NCBI GenBank assembly: GCA_002151545.1
Contig: CP021237.1
Location: 2,294,001-2,358,000, forward strand
Source of the DNA: Sphingobacteriaceae bacterium GW460-11-11-14-LB5
GTDB lineage: Bacteria > Bacteroidota > Bacteroidia > Sphingobacteriales > Sphingobacteriaceae
Length of the DNA: 64,000 bases
Reading direction: 5' to 3'
This document shows, one piece after another, positions 49,805 to 59,460 of this stretch. How positions within the stretch are numbered: the first letter of the stretch is position 1; each line of letters begins with the position of its first letter. Position numbers and translations under genes: made by a program. The notes under the pieces were generated by a model, which made no database searches, was not told where the DNA came from, and saw only the letters and a list, made by a program, of their open reading frames with translations.

Positions 49805-51964
49805 ATGCAGATTAGGCAACCCATTAGAAATATACAAGACTTTTTATTGAGTACGTATTTTGCCGACGGTCTCCGCATTACCATTGGTGTACTGCTCCCC
49901 TCTTTAATTTTCGCCCAGTTTGGCATGTTAAAGTATGGCATGACGCTATCTTTAGGTGCTTTATGTGTTAGTGTGGTAGATAGTCCGGGGCCTATGGTAC
50001 ACCGAAGAAATGCGATGCTAATTACCACCGCGCTTATCTTTACCTTTTCCATCATAACAGGTTTAACCAACAAGAACCATTATTTTATTGGCTTTTTACT
50101 GGCGGTATCGAGTTTTGTATTTTCGATGTTTTACATCTACGGTCTCAGGGCAGCATCAGTTGGTACCGCAGTTTTACTAATCATGGTATTGAGTATTGAT
50201 GATGTTCGCCCATGGCAAGAAGTATTGTTACATGCTGTCCTGATCCTGGCGGGTAGCCTTTGGTACACCGGTTTAAGCTATTTTGTGTACCGCTTACGTC
50301 CCTTCCGTTTGGTACAGCAATCGTTAAGCGATTCTATTTTAGAGGTTGCCGAGTTTCTACGCGAGAAGGCCAAGTTTTACCATCAAAATAACAATTACGA
50401 TAAAACCTATTCTGATCTGTTACAGCTTCAGGTTGCTGTCCACGAAAAACAGGATGCAGTAAGGGAATTACTGTTTAGAACCCGCGAAATTGTGAGAGAT
50501 TCTACCCCCGAGGGTAGATTCCTTTTACTCGTATTTGTAGATATGGTCGATCTGTTCGAGCAGGTCATGTCTACTTATTATAATTACCAGCAGCTGCATG
50601 ATCAGTTTGATAAAGCAGGGATATTATCAGATTATGAGATGGCCATTAAACGGATTTCTTACGCCCTTGACGATATTGCTTTTGCTTTAAAAAGTGGAGG
50701 AACTCCCGTTGTTTCGAAACGTTTGCTGATTGAGATCGAGAGGTTAAAGATCAAAATCAACGATCTGGAAAAGAATAATCAAAATCAGGAGTACAATACC
50801 CTGGGCATTATTGCTTTGAAAAACATCGAAGTGAATATCGAAAACATACTGGCCAGGGTTAAAACCATTTTCAGCTATTTTAAAATCAGAAACAGCAAAG
50901 ACATCAGGCAGGCTGAGGTAGATACAGAGAAATTTATCACCAGGCAAAAATTCGATTTTAAACTGTTTACCGAGAATTTAACCTACACCTCTTCTACCTT
51001 CAGGCATTCGTTACGGGTTACCGTGGTGATGTTACTGGGTTTTATAGTTGCTCAAATCCTCAATTTTTCACATAGTTACTGGATTCTACTCACCATCCTG
51101 GTGATTTCGAAACCTGGATTTAGTTTAACCAAAGAACGTAATTATCAACGTTTAATCGGCACCACGGCTGGGGCGTTTATTGGTATGGGTGTGATTACTT
51201 ACATCCACGATCGGAATACTTTATTTATAATCCTATTGATTTGCATGATAGGTTGTTATAGTTTTCAAAGGAAAAATTACGTCGTGAGTGTGTTATTTAT
51301 GACGCCCTATATCTTAATTCTATTCGATTTTCTGGGCATGGGATCGATAGCACTTGCCCGTGAAAGGATTTACGATACTTTTATAGGCTCTGGCATTGCG
51401 TTATTGGCAAGTTATTCCTTATTTCCGACATGGGAGCACGAAAAGCTCAAAGAGGCGATGGTTGACATTCTAAAAGCAAACAAGGCTTATTATGACCAGG
51501 TCATTAAACTGTATTTTGAAAAAAACTACAATAGAACGGAATATAAACTGGCCCGTAAAGAAGTGTATGTAAGTACGGCAAATTTGGCTTCGCTGTTTCA
51601 AAGAATGTTTTCTGAACCAAAAAGCAAACAGTTGTTTATTAAAGAAGTGCATCAGTTTACAGCACTTAGCCATTTATTGTCTTCTTATGTTGCAACCCTT
51701 TCGCTCTACAATAAAGAGCATCAATTTATCTTCGAAAGCTTCGAGTCCTTAAAACCTATTGCCAATAACACCAATTATTTATTGGATACTTCTATTGATA
51801 ACCTGGAAAAGGGAACCAGTACCATTGATAATGTGCCATTAATCAGGCTAAATGATACGGGTTTAACCATAAAAAAAGGTGAAGACCTGGTTCCGGAGCA
51901 ATTCGACCTTATCCAGAAAGTAGCTTACGATATTTACAAACTATCGGTAAAAATTAAGCTTTAG
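49805..51964 (+). CDS. FUSC-family membrane protein (YccS/YhfK-like)
   Basis: This 719-residue protein has two hydrophobic bundles: residues 18-165 (LRITIGVLLPSLIFAQFGML; VGTAVLLIMVLSIDDV) and 400-530 (VTVVMLLGFIVAQILNF; YIHDRNTLFIILLICMIGCY). A cytoplasmic helical region between them includes LIEIERLKIKINDLEKNN. This is the FUSC/aromatic acid exporter-like layout. The substrate is unknown. A TAnnTTTG-like box (TATTTTTG, 49793-49800) sits directly before the ATG. Confidence 0.83.
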   Translation: MQIRQPIRNIQDFLLSTYFADGLRITIGVLLPSLIFAQFGMLKYGMTLSLGALCVSVVDSPGPMVHRRNAMLITTALIFTFSIITGLTNKNHYFIGFLLAVSSFVFSMFYIYGLRAASVGTAVLLIMVLSIDDVRPWQEVLLHAVLILAGSLWYTGLSYFVYRLRPFRLVQQSLSDSILEVAEFLREKAKFYHQNNNYDKTYSDLLQLQVAVHEKQDAVRELLFRTREIVRDSTPEGRFLLLVFVDMVDLFEQVMSTYYNYQQLHDQFDKAGILSDYEMAIKRISYALDDIAFALKSGGTPVVSKRLLIEIERLKIKINDLEKNNQNQEYNTLGIIALKNIEVNIENILARVKTIFSYFKIRNSKDIRQAEVDTEKFITRQKFDFKLFTENLTYTSSTFRHSLRVTVVMLLGFIVAQILNFSHSYWILLTILVISKPGFSLTKERNYQRLIGTTAGAFIGMGVITYIHDRNTLFIILLICMIGCYSFQRKNYVVSVLFMTPYILILFDFLGMGSIALARERIYDTFIGSGIALLASYSLFPTWEHEKLKEAMVDILKANKAYYDQVIKLYFEKNYNRTEYKLARKEVYVSTANLASLFQRMFSEPKSKQLFIKEVHQFTALSHLLSSYVATLSLYNKEHQFIFESFESLKPIANNTNYLLDTSIDNLEKGTSTIDNVPLIRLNDTGLTIKKGEDLVPEQFDLIQKVAYDIYKLSVKIKL

Positions 51965-51986
51965 TTAACGAGAAAGCATTTCAGAA

Positions 51987-52985
51987 TTAAAACTTAGGAC
52001 AAGGCACTTTAAAGCCTTTAAAATTGTTATGCCTATAGATAAAAGACAGCTCGTAGGTACGCGGTGTAGCACTCATTAATTTACTTCCATAAACCGTGTA
52101 ATTAATACCAGCACTGATATTACCCATGGCTACGCCAACATAAGGATAAAATGAAGCTTCGTTAAATTTAAACCACATGCCAAAATTCAGTTTCATTTTA
52201 GTTTCATCGCCGGGCTTTAAACCTAAAACAGTACCAAAAATAACATCCTTGTTATTTTTCTGTGCATTATAAACACCTGTAAAATTTAAATCGACATTAT
52301 TGTTAAGCAGGTAAAGCAAACCTAAATTAACGGTTTTACGAGCCGAAACCACATCGCTGCTGTTGCTTAACATGGCCTCCTGAGGTTTTGTTAAATGATA
52401 TTGTGCATAACCTACAGCCACACTCCAATAATCGAAATTAGCCGCGAAATTAGCGCCAATATTTAAATCGAAATAGGAGGTTTTATCGTTCTTTAAATCG
52501 AGGTAGTTTGGCATCGAACTATCAAAACCACCCCCGCCATTATATTGAGAGGCAAAGGTAAGTTTATTGTAATCTAAATACTTCGAAACATAAGAAAGCT
52601 GTGGGGCTAAACCAAATTTAAAACGATGCTCTTCATCCATGTATTGATAGTATGAAACACTGGCACTGATGTATTGTGATTTTAAGGCTTTATTTAAAGA
52701 TTCGTCAAACAAACCACTTAAGCCTAAACTGAAATAGCTGTTGATGAAATTTTCGTCGTCCACCAGCTTTACATCGCCAGATACACTGTAGGTATTATAA
52801 GGATCGCCTAAGTTGCCCCACTGTTGCCTTGTATTGGCTGCAATTCTATAATCGCCATCAAAAAAACCTGTAAATGCAGGATTTAGACTTAAAGGTGCAG
52901 CGAAGTATTGCGAAAACTTCGGGTCTTGTGCCCAACAACATATTGTAGTGAGGCTTAAACATAAAATGAGAAGCGATCTGTACAT
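51987..52985 (-). CDS. PorP/SprF-family type IX secretion-associated outer-membrane protein
   Basis: This 332-residue protein has a signal peptide (LLILCLSLTTICCWAQ), the PorP/SprF opening DPKFSQYFAAPLSLNPAFTGFFDGDYR, and a beta-barrel ending in ELSFIYRHNNFKGFKVPCPKF. SprF-type proteins partner with a specific large surface adhesin during type IX secretion. Its start overlaps the stop of the 805-residue cargo gene by one base, so the two are coupled. Confidence 0.9.
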   Translation of the reverse strand: MYRSLLILCLSLTTICCWAQDPKFSQYFAAPLSLNPAFTGFFDGDYRIAANTRQQWGNLGDPYNTYSVSGDVKLVDDENFINSYFSLGLSGLFDESLNKALKSQYISASVSYYQYMDEEHRFKFGLAPQLSYVSKYLDYNKLTFASQYNGGGGFDSSMPNYLDLKNDKTSYFDLNIGANFAANFDYWSVAVGYAQYHLTKPQEAMLSNSSDVVSARKTVNLGLLYLLNNNVDLNFTGVYNAQKNNKDVIFGTVLGLKPGDETKMKLNFGMWFKFNEASFYPYVGVAMGNISAGINYTVYGSKLMSATPRTYELSFIYRHNNFKGFKVPCPKF

Positions 52986-55402
52986 TATAATATGAGTATA
53001 GTTTTTCCTTTTGATTGAATTTTACCACCGAAGATATCAATGCCTTCTGCAAACCAGGAAAATGTTTCCAGCGGCTGCATTTTACTTTTAAACTGTCCAT
53101 CCCAGCCTCCATTGGCCAAATCGGCACTCTGATAAACTAAAATTCCCCATTTGTTGTATACCTTAAAACTGATTAACTTCTGAATACCCACTAAAAAGGG
53201 ATACAAACGGTTATTGGTTTCTTTCTGTGGTGTAAACGCCGTTGGAACAACGATTTTCGGCTGTGGCAAAATCTCCACTTCGATTGAAGCAGACGCTGTA
53301 CAGCCTTTTTCGTTCTGTACAGAGATGTAATAAATCCCAGCCCTGTTCACTTTTGTAGGATCAGGTAAAGGTCTTTTTAAATTGGCATCTTCGAAATACC
53401 CAGCCTTTACAAACTCGCTACTTCCTTTGGTAATTTCTTTTGCCGTTAAATCGACAAATCCATTATCAAAAACAGCCTTGGGCTTATTGAGTACAATGGT
53501 TGGTGCGGTATTGAAGCTTACCTCTATTTTACCAGAAGTAAAGCAGCCACCATCATTCGAAGCTTTAACATAATAAGTTCCTGCCTTTGCAATGGCTTTA
53601 GGAGAATTGATCTGATTAGTTAGTGCTTCGTCGTAGAAATACGAATAACTCAAATGATCTCCTGATCCAACGTAAAGCGCTGGATTAGAAATGTCTATTT
53701 TGTCTGGATAACATGCTGTTTCAGGATTTTTGATATGGAGCACCGGCATGTCACTAATCGTGATTTCAATCTGATCACTCACCGTACATCCGTCCGCATT
53801 GGTTGCTTTTACATAATATGTACCAGATTTATCAACCTGCCTAGGATCTGTTAAGAGATGAGTTAATTCTTTATCTGTATAAAAGCTGTATTTAAAGGTA
53901 ACATCACTCCCTGAGAAATAATTTGCTGCAGTAATATCCACTTTCGCGCTAATGCATACAGGTTTCGGATTACTTATTTTTAAAACAGGTTTATCTTTAA
54001 TGGTAACATCAATTGAAACAATTTTGCTGCAACCAAATTCATTGGAAAGTTTAACAAAGTACCGGCCAGATACAGCAATATGCTGTGGATCGGCAATCGA
54101 ATTTGTGGCGGCCTCATCGCTAAAATAAGACTTCGTAATCCCACTTAATTCACCAAGGTATAATTCGGGTTTTGTAATATCTACGCTTTCTGTGTAACAA
54201 ACCGCACCAGGATTTTTAACGGTAATATTCGCTGCATTAAATACCGAAATATGAATGGGAACTACACTTTCACAACCTTTATTATTGGCAGCCTTGATGT
54301 AGAAAGTTTTATCCGTTAGTATTTTTATCGGTCCACTGATCTGTTTGGTTAAATCTTTGTCCTCGTAAACCTGATAGGTAAAATCATCGGATTTATTTAA
54401 GATGTATTTGGCGCTTAAAAGATCAATTTCAGCATTTTGGCAAACTACATCCTTTGCTAAAACTTTAAGTTCGTAATCTATACCATGAATTAAGGTGCTA
54501 ATGGTGCTTGGGCAGCCAAAACCTGTATAAGGCACCAAATCCAGCACTACCTTGGAACCATTAACAGGTTTGGGTTTTATACTAATAGATTGACCTGAAC
54601 CGTATTTAACCGATCGGTCTTCGTTATACCAGTTGTAAGTCTGAAAACCGCTTGGCCCTGAAAGATCAAGTGCATTGGCACTCGCACAGTAAGTATTTCC
54701 TGTGATCGGATCTCCGCAAACATTATTGATATCAACATAAGCATAACCAAAATGCGCTCCCCGCGAACAATCGGTACTCACAAATTCTATTAACAGCTGT
54801 TTGCCCTGATAGCCAGATAAATTTATGGTTACCGGCGACCAATCTTTGTAAATTACGCCTTCATAATCGGCGGATTTTTTAAAACCAGGCAGCGATGAGG
54901 TAGAAACATATTCGAAAGATGCGCAAGGGATATATTCATTTTTCGCTACATCTTTTATTCTTGCGATAAAACGGGGTTGCTCAAAGGGTTCATGTATAGG
55001 ATCTTCCAGTACCACCGCATATTGATAGGTTAAGGTAAATTCTGGTCGGTCTGTCGGGACTGTCATCAGGTATGAAATTCCATCAATCTGACCGCCCGTT
55101 ACGTTATTCCCTAATTTAACGGAGAAGTTTCCTCCTGAAGGTGGAATTAAAGGAAAACCACCATACGGATCCGTTAAATTTTTGTTGTTGATAATAGTAT
55201 GCCTTCCGGAAACTGGTTTGGCCACCTCATTCATGGTTACCACATTCTGATTATTCTCGATTGCAATTGAACCCGCATAAATCTTCCAGTTCTGAAAATT
55301 TCCATTCTCAAATCCAATATTCTCCGGACAGGATTGTGCACATAATTTGGCTGACCAGGTAAAACTTACTACGATCAGCATCAAAAGCAATCTACTAATC
55401 AA
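52985..55402 (-). CDS. Type IX secretion cargo, gliding-motility-associated C-terminal domain
   Basis: This 805-residue surface protein starts with a signal peptide and an N-terminal MAM/laminin-like region (CPENIGFENGNFQNWKIYAG). It continues through about five 75-80 residue repeats (for example YFYDEALTNQINSPKAIAKA then GTYYVKASNDGGC). It ends in a type-B sorting domain (VPTAFTPQKETNNRLYP; SFKVYNKWGILVYQSADLAN; WDGQFKSKMQPLETFSW). The repeat Cys pairs suggest disulfides. The protein should be exported by T9SS and anchored with the help of the SprF protein encoded next to it. Confidence 0.88.
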   Translation of the reverse strand: MISRLLLMLIVVSFTWSAKLCAQSCPENIGFENGNFQNWKIYAGSIAIENNQNVVTMNEVAKPVSGRHTIINNKNLTDPYGGFPLIPPSGGNFSVKLGNNVTGGQIDGISYLMTVPTDRPEFTLTYQYAVVLEDPIHEPFEQPRFIARIKDVAKNEYIPCASFEYVSTSSLPGFKKSADYEGVIYKDWSPVTINLSGYQGKQLLIEFVSTDCSRGAHFGYAYVDINNVCGDPITGNTYCASANALDLSGPSGFQTYNWYNEDRSVKYGSGQSISIKPKPVNGSKVVLDLVPYTGFGCPSTISTLIHGIDYELKVLAKDVVCQNAEIDLLSAKYILNKSDDFTYQVYEDKDLTKQISGPIKILTDKTFYIKAANNKGCESVVPIHISVFNAANITVKNPGAVCYTESVDITKPELYLGELSGITKSYFSDEAATNSIADPQHIAVSGRYFVKLSNEFGCSKIVSIDVTIKDKPVLKISNPKPVCISAKVDITAANYFSGSDVTFKYSFYTDKELTHLLTDPRQVDKSGTYYVKATNADGCTVSDQIEITISDMPVLHIKNPETACYPDKIDISNPALYVGSGDHLSYSYFYDEALTNQINSPKAIAKAGTYYVKASNDGGCFTSGKIEVSFNTAPTIVLNKPKAVFDNGFVDLTAKEITKGSSEFVKAGYFEDANLKRPLPDPTKVNRAGIYYISVQNEKGCTASASIEVEILPQPKIVVPTAFTPQKETNNRLYPFLVGIQKLISFKVYNKWGILVYQSADLANGGWDGQFKSKMQPLETFSWFAEGIDIFGGKIQSKGKTILIL

Positions 55403-55804
55403 AGTTGGGACGATTTAAATAGTTACGAAGTAAAAATATTGTTTTAGTGTATCCACAGTTATAGTGTCAGCTTAAAGTCATGGTTTTTTACACGAAACGG
55501 TTGCGTTATAAAAAAGTGTTTACAAATACTATACTTTATCGATCAAAGAAACAAAGAACGCAACAGGCTGATAATAAGAAACATACAATCATCCTGTAAC
55601 TATTTATAAATTACAAAACAATACTTTTACTAAACTTTGATGCAGGCATAAAATCAGATGAAATACTTATTTTTTACATGAAATGGGCATTAAATGTTTA
55701 CACTAAGTCCATTTACGCCTTTAATGGTATGTTTAGGCAGTCTTTTAGCTGACTAAAAACAAAGACAGGTGTAGTTTGTTAGAGTAATCAAATAAGAAAA
55801 AATT
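55403..55804. other. 400-bp AT-rich region without a gene
   Basis: No coding frame, RNA gene or repeat is supported. The region must hold the divergent promoters for the T9SS cargo gene (minus) and the Ohr/OsmC gene (plus). No clear -7 box was identified. Confidence 0.45.
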
Positions 55805-56215
55805 ATGGAAAAGCTATATACAGCTGAAGTTACAGCTACTGGAGGAAGAGACGGGCACATTAAATCGAGCGATGGAATTTTAGATTTTGATTTAAGAAAA
55901 CCAAAAGAACTGGGCGGACAAGGTGGCGCAACCAACCCTGAAGAACTATTTGCTGCAGCATGGGGGCCTTGTTATTTAGGTGCACTAGGCTCGGTTGCAG
56001 AACGTGAGGGTGTTGACATTAGTGAGGCCAATGTGAAAGTATTAGTTTCGTTTAATAAAGATGGAAACTCCTTTGTGCTATCAGCAGACCTGGATGTTCA
56101 CATTCCTGGAATTTCGCATGAGGAAGCACAGGCTTTGGCTGATAAAGCACATAGGGCTTGTCCTTATTCTAAAGCGACAAAGGGAAATATTGAGGTAAGA
56201 GTTACTGCGGTATAG
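55805..56215 (+). CDS. Organic hydroperoxide resistance protein, OsmC/Ohr family
   Basis: This 136-residue protein reduces organic peroxides with two active-site cysteines. These are visible in AAAWGPCYLGAL (Cys about 56) and HRACPYSKAT (Cys about 119). GGRDGHIKSSDGILDFDLRKPKELGGQGGATNPEELFAAAW is the typical Ohr N-terminal block. It probably works as a dimer in the cytosol with lipoylated or thiol reductants. No regulator (OhrR) is next to it. Confidence 0.91.
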   Translation: MEKLYTAEVTATGGRDGHIKSSDGILDFDLRKPKELGGQGGATNPEELFAAAWGPCYLGALGSVAEREGVDISEANVKVLVSFNKDGNSFVLSADLDVHIPGISHEEAQALADKAHRACPYSKATKGNIEVRVTAV

Positions 56216-56306
56216 TGTAAGTCGGGTGTTAACCTCTGAATGACTAAATGCTAAAATTTCAAATTGTATGAGATAGAAATATCTGACCTTAGGAATAACC
56301 AGAAAC

Positions 56307-56338
56307 AAAAAAGTCCCGATCAAAATCGGGACTTTTTT
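56307..56338. terminator. Shared bidirectional terminator of ohr and bioB
   Basis: AAAAAAGTCCCGAT and ATCGGGACTTTTTT form a stem with A and T tracts on the two sides. It sits between convergent ohr (+) and bioB (-). Confidence 0.9.
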
Positions 56339-56354
56339 ATTACTTTATATTTAA

Positions 56355-57356
56355 TTAAACAGCTTCCTGTTCGATCCTTGTATTTGCTGGTCTGCCATTT
56401 TTAAAGGCATCGCGGGTTTTCAGGCCCAGCAATTCAAACATTGCCATATCATCTATAAATGCCGGATTTGGCGTCGTTAATAATTTATCGCCTGCGAAAA
56501 TAGAACTTGCACCAGCCATAAAGCAAAAAGCTTGTTCCAGCGTACTCATTTCATTTCTACCCGCCGATAAACGTACCACCGAATTTGGCATGACGATACG
56601 TGCGGTAGCAATCATCCTTACCATATCCCAGATTGGAACACGTGGCTGATTTTCTAAAGGAGTACCTTTTACGGGTACCAAAGCATTAACCGGAACTGAT
56701 TCAGGGTGCTTTTCCATGTTTGATAAAGTCTGTAACATCGAAACACGGTCTTCTACCGTTTCACCTAAACCGATAATACCACCACTACATACGGTTAATT
56801 TAGCTTTACGCACATTTTTAATGGTATTTAAGCGATCATCGTAAGTTCTGGTCGAAATAATACGTTTGTAATCATCTTCAGAAGTATCGATGTTATGGTT
56901 ATATGCATATAAACCAGCATCAGCCAAACGTTGTGCCTGATTTTCGGTTAGCATGCCTAAAGTACAGCAAACTTCCATATCCATATCATTCACAGCTTTA
57001 ACCATTTCAATCACTCGGTCAAAATCACGGTTATCGCGTACTTCGCGCCATGCAGCTCCCATACATAAACGTGATGCTCCACCCTCTTTTGCTTTAACGG
57101 CAGCACTAACAACCTGGCCAACCTGCATGAGCGGTTGCACTTCTAAATCGGTATGGTAACGGGCTGCCTGGGGGCAATAGCTACAATCTTCAGCACAGCC
57201 ACCGGTTTTAATCGAAATTAATGAACTTACCTGAACTTCATTATAATCTTTATTTTCTCTGTGAATGGTTGCGGCTTCATAAACCAGATCTAAAAATGGT
57301 CTATTATAAATTTCGTGTATTTCTTCTTTTGTCCAATCGTGTCTTGTTTTTTGCAT
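56355..57356 (-). CDS. bioB: Biotin synthase
   Basis: This 333-residue radical-SAM enzyme inserts sulfur into dethiobiotin as the last step of biotin synthesis. The SAM iron-sulfur motif Cys-x3-Cys-x2-Cys is seen in [19 protein letters not shown], and the protein ends normally with the NTRIEQEAV tail. The N-terminal ITRxDWTxEEIxEIY form is normal for bacterial BioB. It stands alone; no other bio gene is in the window. Confidence 0.95.
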   Translation of the reverse strand: MQKTRHDWTKEEIHEIYNRPFLDLVYEAATIHRENKDYNEVQVSSLISIKTGGCAEDCSYCPQAARYHTDLEVQPLMQVGQVVSAAVKAKEGGASRLCMGAAWREVRDNRDFDRVIEMVKAVNDMDMEVCCTLGMLTENQAQRLADAGLYAYNHNIDTSEDDYKRIISTRTYDDRLNTIKNVRKAKLTVCSGGIIGLGETVEDRVSMLQTLSNMEKHPESVPVNALVPVKGTPLENQPRVPIWDMVRMIATARIVMPNSVVRLSAGRNEMSTLEQAFCFMAGASSIFAGDKLLTTPNPAFIDDMAMFELLGLKTRDAFKNGRPANTRIEQEAV

Positions 57357-57468
57357 CGGGATCAGATTTTACAGATTTTAATTTATGTAGTCTTAGTTAA
57401 ATTAACAGGTGCTCAATTTAGTTTTGCAAGCATTCAATCTTGAAATCCTAAAATCAAGTAAATCCTGA

Positions 57469-58818
57469 TTATAGTAAAAGTTTACTGGCCAATCCTAAAA
57501 TTAATAGGAAACCAAAAACATCGGTAAAAGTAGTAATAATTATAGATGATGCAATGGCAGGATCGATACCTACCCGTTTTAAAATAAGCGGAATACCTGC
57601 CCCTGTGATGCCCGCGATTACCAAATTACCCGTCATAGCCAGGAAGATAACCAAACCGAGCATCGGATTTCCGTCAAAAAAGAAAGCAAAAATAAATACA
57701 ATCAATCCGTTAGCTGCACCGTTAATTAAGCCCACGGTAAACTCTTTCAAAACGGTTCTGTAAGCTTGCTTATCTGTTAAATCGTATAGCGAAATACGCC
57801 TCACGGTTACCGCAAGTGCCTGGGTAGCAGCATTTCCACCCATCCCGGCAATAATGGTCATATAAGCGGCTAAAGAAGGGATGAGTTTAATAGTAGGATC
57901 GAAATAACGTACCACCGATGATGCTAAAAAAGCCGTACCCAGGTTGATGATTAACCATGGTAAACGCGATTTTACCGCTTCAACCCAGTTACCGCTCAAT
58001 TCCTCATCTTCCGATACCCCCGAAATTTTCAAGATATCTTCTGTACTTTCGGCCTCCATTACATCGATCACATCATCGAAAGTTACCCTACCCAGCAATT
58101 TCTGGTGATCATCTATTACCGGAATACTGGTTAAGTTATATTGCGAAATCAGGTTGGCCACTTCTTCCTGATCGGTATCAGGGTGCACATAAACGGCATC
58201 TATTTTAACCAACTCTGTTATCTTGGCATTGTGTTTGGCTTTAATGATATCTTTTAACGAAACTATACCTTTAAAAATTTCCTCGTCATCAACTACGTAA
58301 ATGGTATAAAACTCCTCCATTTCTTCGCTTTGGCGGATAATCTCATCAATCGCATCCTTTTTAGTGAGGTTAATGTTTACACAGATCAATTCTGTGTTCA
58401 TCAAACCACCCGCGGTTTTTTCGTCGTAAGTTAAAAGGTTTCGGATTTCTGAAGCGTGATCTTCGGTCAGGTCTTCTAAAATCTCGTTCTGTTCGTGGTC
58501 TTCTAACTGGGAGATAATGTCGGTCGCATCATCATAATCCAGTTCCTCAACAATCTCGGTACGTTTATCGGGGTGTAGCTGAAAAAGTAAATCTTCAGGA
58601 TGGGATTCTTCATCCATCTCAGAAATAATCTCGGAAGCTATTTCTGCGGGAAGCAGGTTGATAATATGCTGTTGTTCGGATTTATCCAAACGCTCAAACA
58701 AAATCGCGATTTCTGAGGCATGATATTCCTCTAAAACTACTTTTAAAGTTTCATCACCAGCTAAAATTGCATTTTTAACCTTGAGTACGTCGCTTTTATC
58801 TATTTCGAATGACTGCAT
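57469..58818 (-). CDS. mgtE: Magnesium transporter MgtE
   Basis: This 449-residue protein has a cytosolic N domain with repeated helical units (EIAILFERLDKSEQQHIINLL; ASEIISEMDEESHPEDLLFQL), two CBS domains (TIYVVDDEEIFKGIVSL; VIDDHQKLLGRVTFDDVIDV), and five membrane helices (residues about 290-449). MgtE conducts Mg2+ and closes when its cytosolic part binds Mg2+. No Mg-sensing leader is visible. It starts at 58818, 53 bases left of the parDE stop. Confidence 0.93.
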   Translation of the reverse strand: MQSFEIDKSDVLKVKNAILAGDETLKVVLEEYHASEIAILFERLDKSEQQHIINLLPAEIASEIISEMDEESHPEDLLFQLHPDKRTEIVEELDYDDATDIISQLEDHEQNEILEDLTEDHASEIRNLLTYDEKTAGGLMNTELICVNINLTKKDAIDEIIRQSEEMEEFYTIYVVDDEEIFKGIVSLKDIIKAKHNAKITELVKIDAVYVHPDTDQEEVANLISQYNLTSIPVIDDHQKLLGRVTFDDVIDVMEAESTEDILKISGVSEDEELSGNWVEAVKSRLPWLIINLGTAFLASSVVRYFDPTIKLIPSLAAYMTIIAGMGGNAATQALAVTVRRISLYDLTDKQAYRTVLKEFTVGLINGAANGLIVFIFAFFFDGNPMLGLVIFLAMTGNLVIAGITGAGIPLILKRVGIDPAIASSIIITTFTDVFGFLLILGLASKLLL

Positions 58819-58870
58819 CTATAACCTAACCAAAAACGCCCTAAAGCTACAAATATTAAAAATTGATTTT

Positions 58871-59167
58871 TTACAATAAGTGACTTTTAATATTAGTCAT
58901 TTGATGCAAAACCCTAATTATTTCTACTGTACCATCCTCACCCAGTTTGTAGAATATTAAGTGTGATTTAACCAATGAACATCTATATCCCTTTAATATA
59001 TGATCCATTATCTTTCCATGTTCAAAATGGTTTGATAGATATTCACACTCATCGAGCAATAAACTGTAATATCGATCTGCCTGATCTTTAGACCAGTTTT
59101 TAAACGTATATAACCAAATATCTTCTAAATCTACCTGCGCAGCTTCACTAATACGGTAATTAACCAT
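58871..59167 (-). CDS. parE: RelE/ParE-family toxin
   Basis: This 98-residue protein is of the RelE/ParE type (VNYRISEAAQVDLEDIWLYT; YRCSLVKSHLIFYKLGEDGT; IIRVLHQMTNIKSHL), the toxin of a type II pair. ParE-like proteins poison gyrase; RelE-like ones cut mRNA. The helix-turn start and DLEDIWLYT favour ParE. It overlaps the end of parD by one base (TAATG), as expected for toxin/antitoxin pairs. Confidence 0.85.
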   Translation of the reverse strand: MVNYRISEAAQVDLEDIWLYTFKNWSKDQADRYYSLLLDECEYLSNHFEHGKIMDHILKGYRCSLVKSHLIFYKLGEDGTVEIIRVLHQMTNIKSHLL

Positions 59168-59409
59168 TATAAATGTTTGCGGTGTAACTTTTCCAAGTGC
59201 TTTACAGGATCGAAATCTTTAACGAACCCACTTTCCTCGCCTATTTTTAAAGCCGCGCGCAACAGTTCAATTTGCTTCTCCTCTTCCTCTAACAGCCTTA
59301 AACTTGTTCTAATTACCTCACTGGCAGAATTAAATTTCCCAGACGCTATTTTTTCACTGATAAAATTATCGAAATGATCGCCTAATAATATTGATGTATT
59401 TCGCCCCAT
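59167..59409 (-). CDS. parD: ParD-like antitoxin
   Basis: This 80-residue protein has an N-terminal ribbon-helix-helix DNA-binding fold (MGRNTSILLGDHFDNFISEK, then GKFNSASEVIRTSLRLLEEE) and a C-terminal toxin-binding region (DPVKHLEKLHRKHL). It likely represses its own promoter with ParE as co-repressor. It is encoded first in the operon, as usual. Confidence 0.85.
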   Translation of the reverse strand: MGRNTSILLGDHFDNFISEKIASGKFNSASEVIRTSLRLLEEEEKQIELLRAALKIGEESGFVKDFDPVKHLEKLHRKHL

Positions 59410-59460
59410 GATTACTTATTTATTTCTAAATATACCAATAATTGGTACAAACACAAAACC

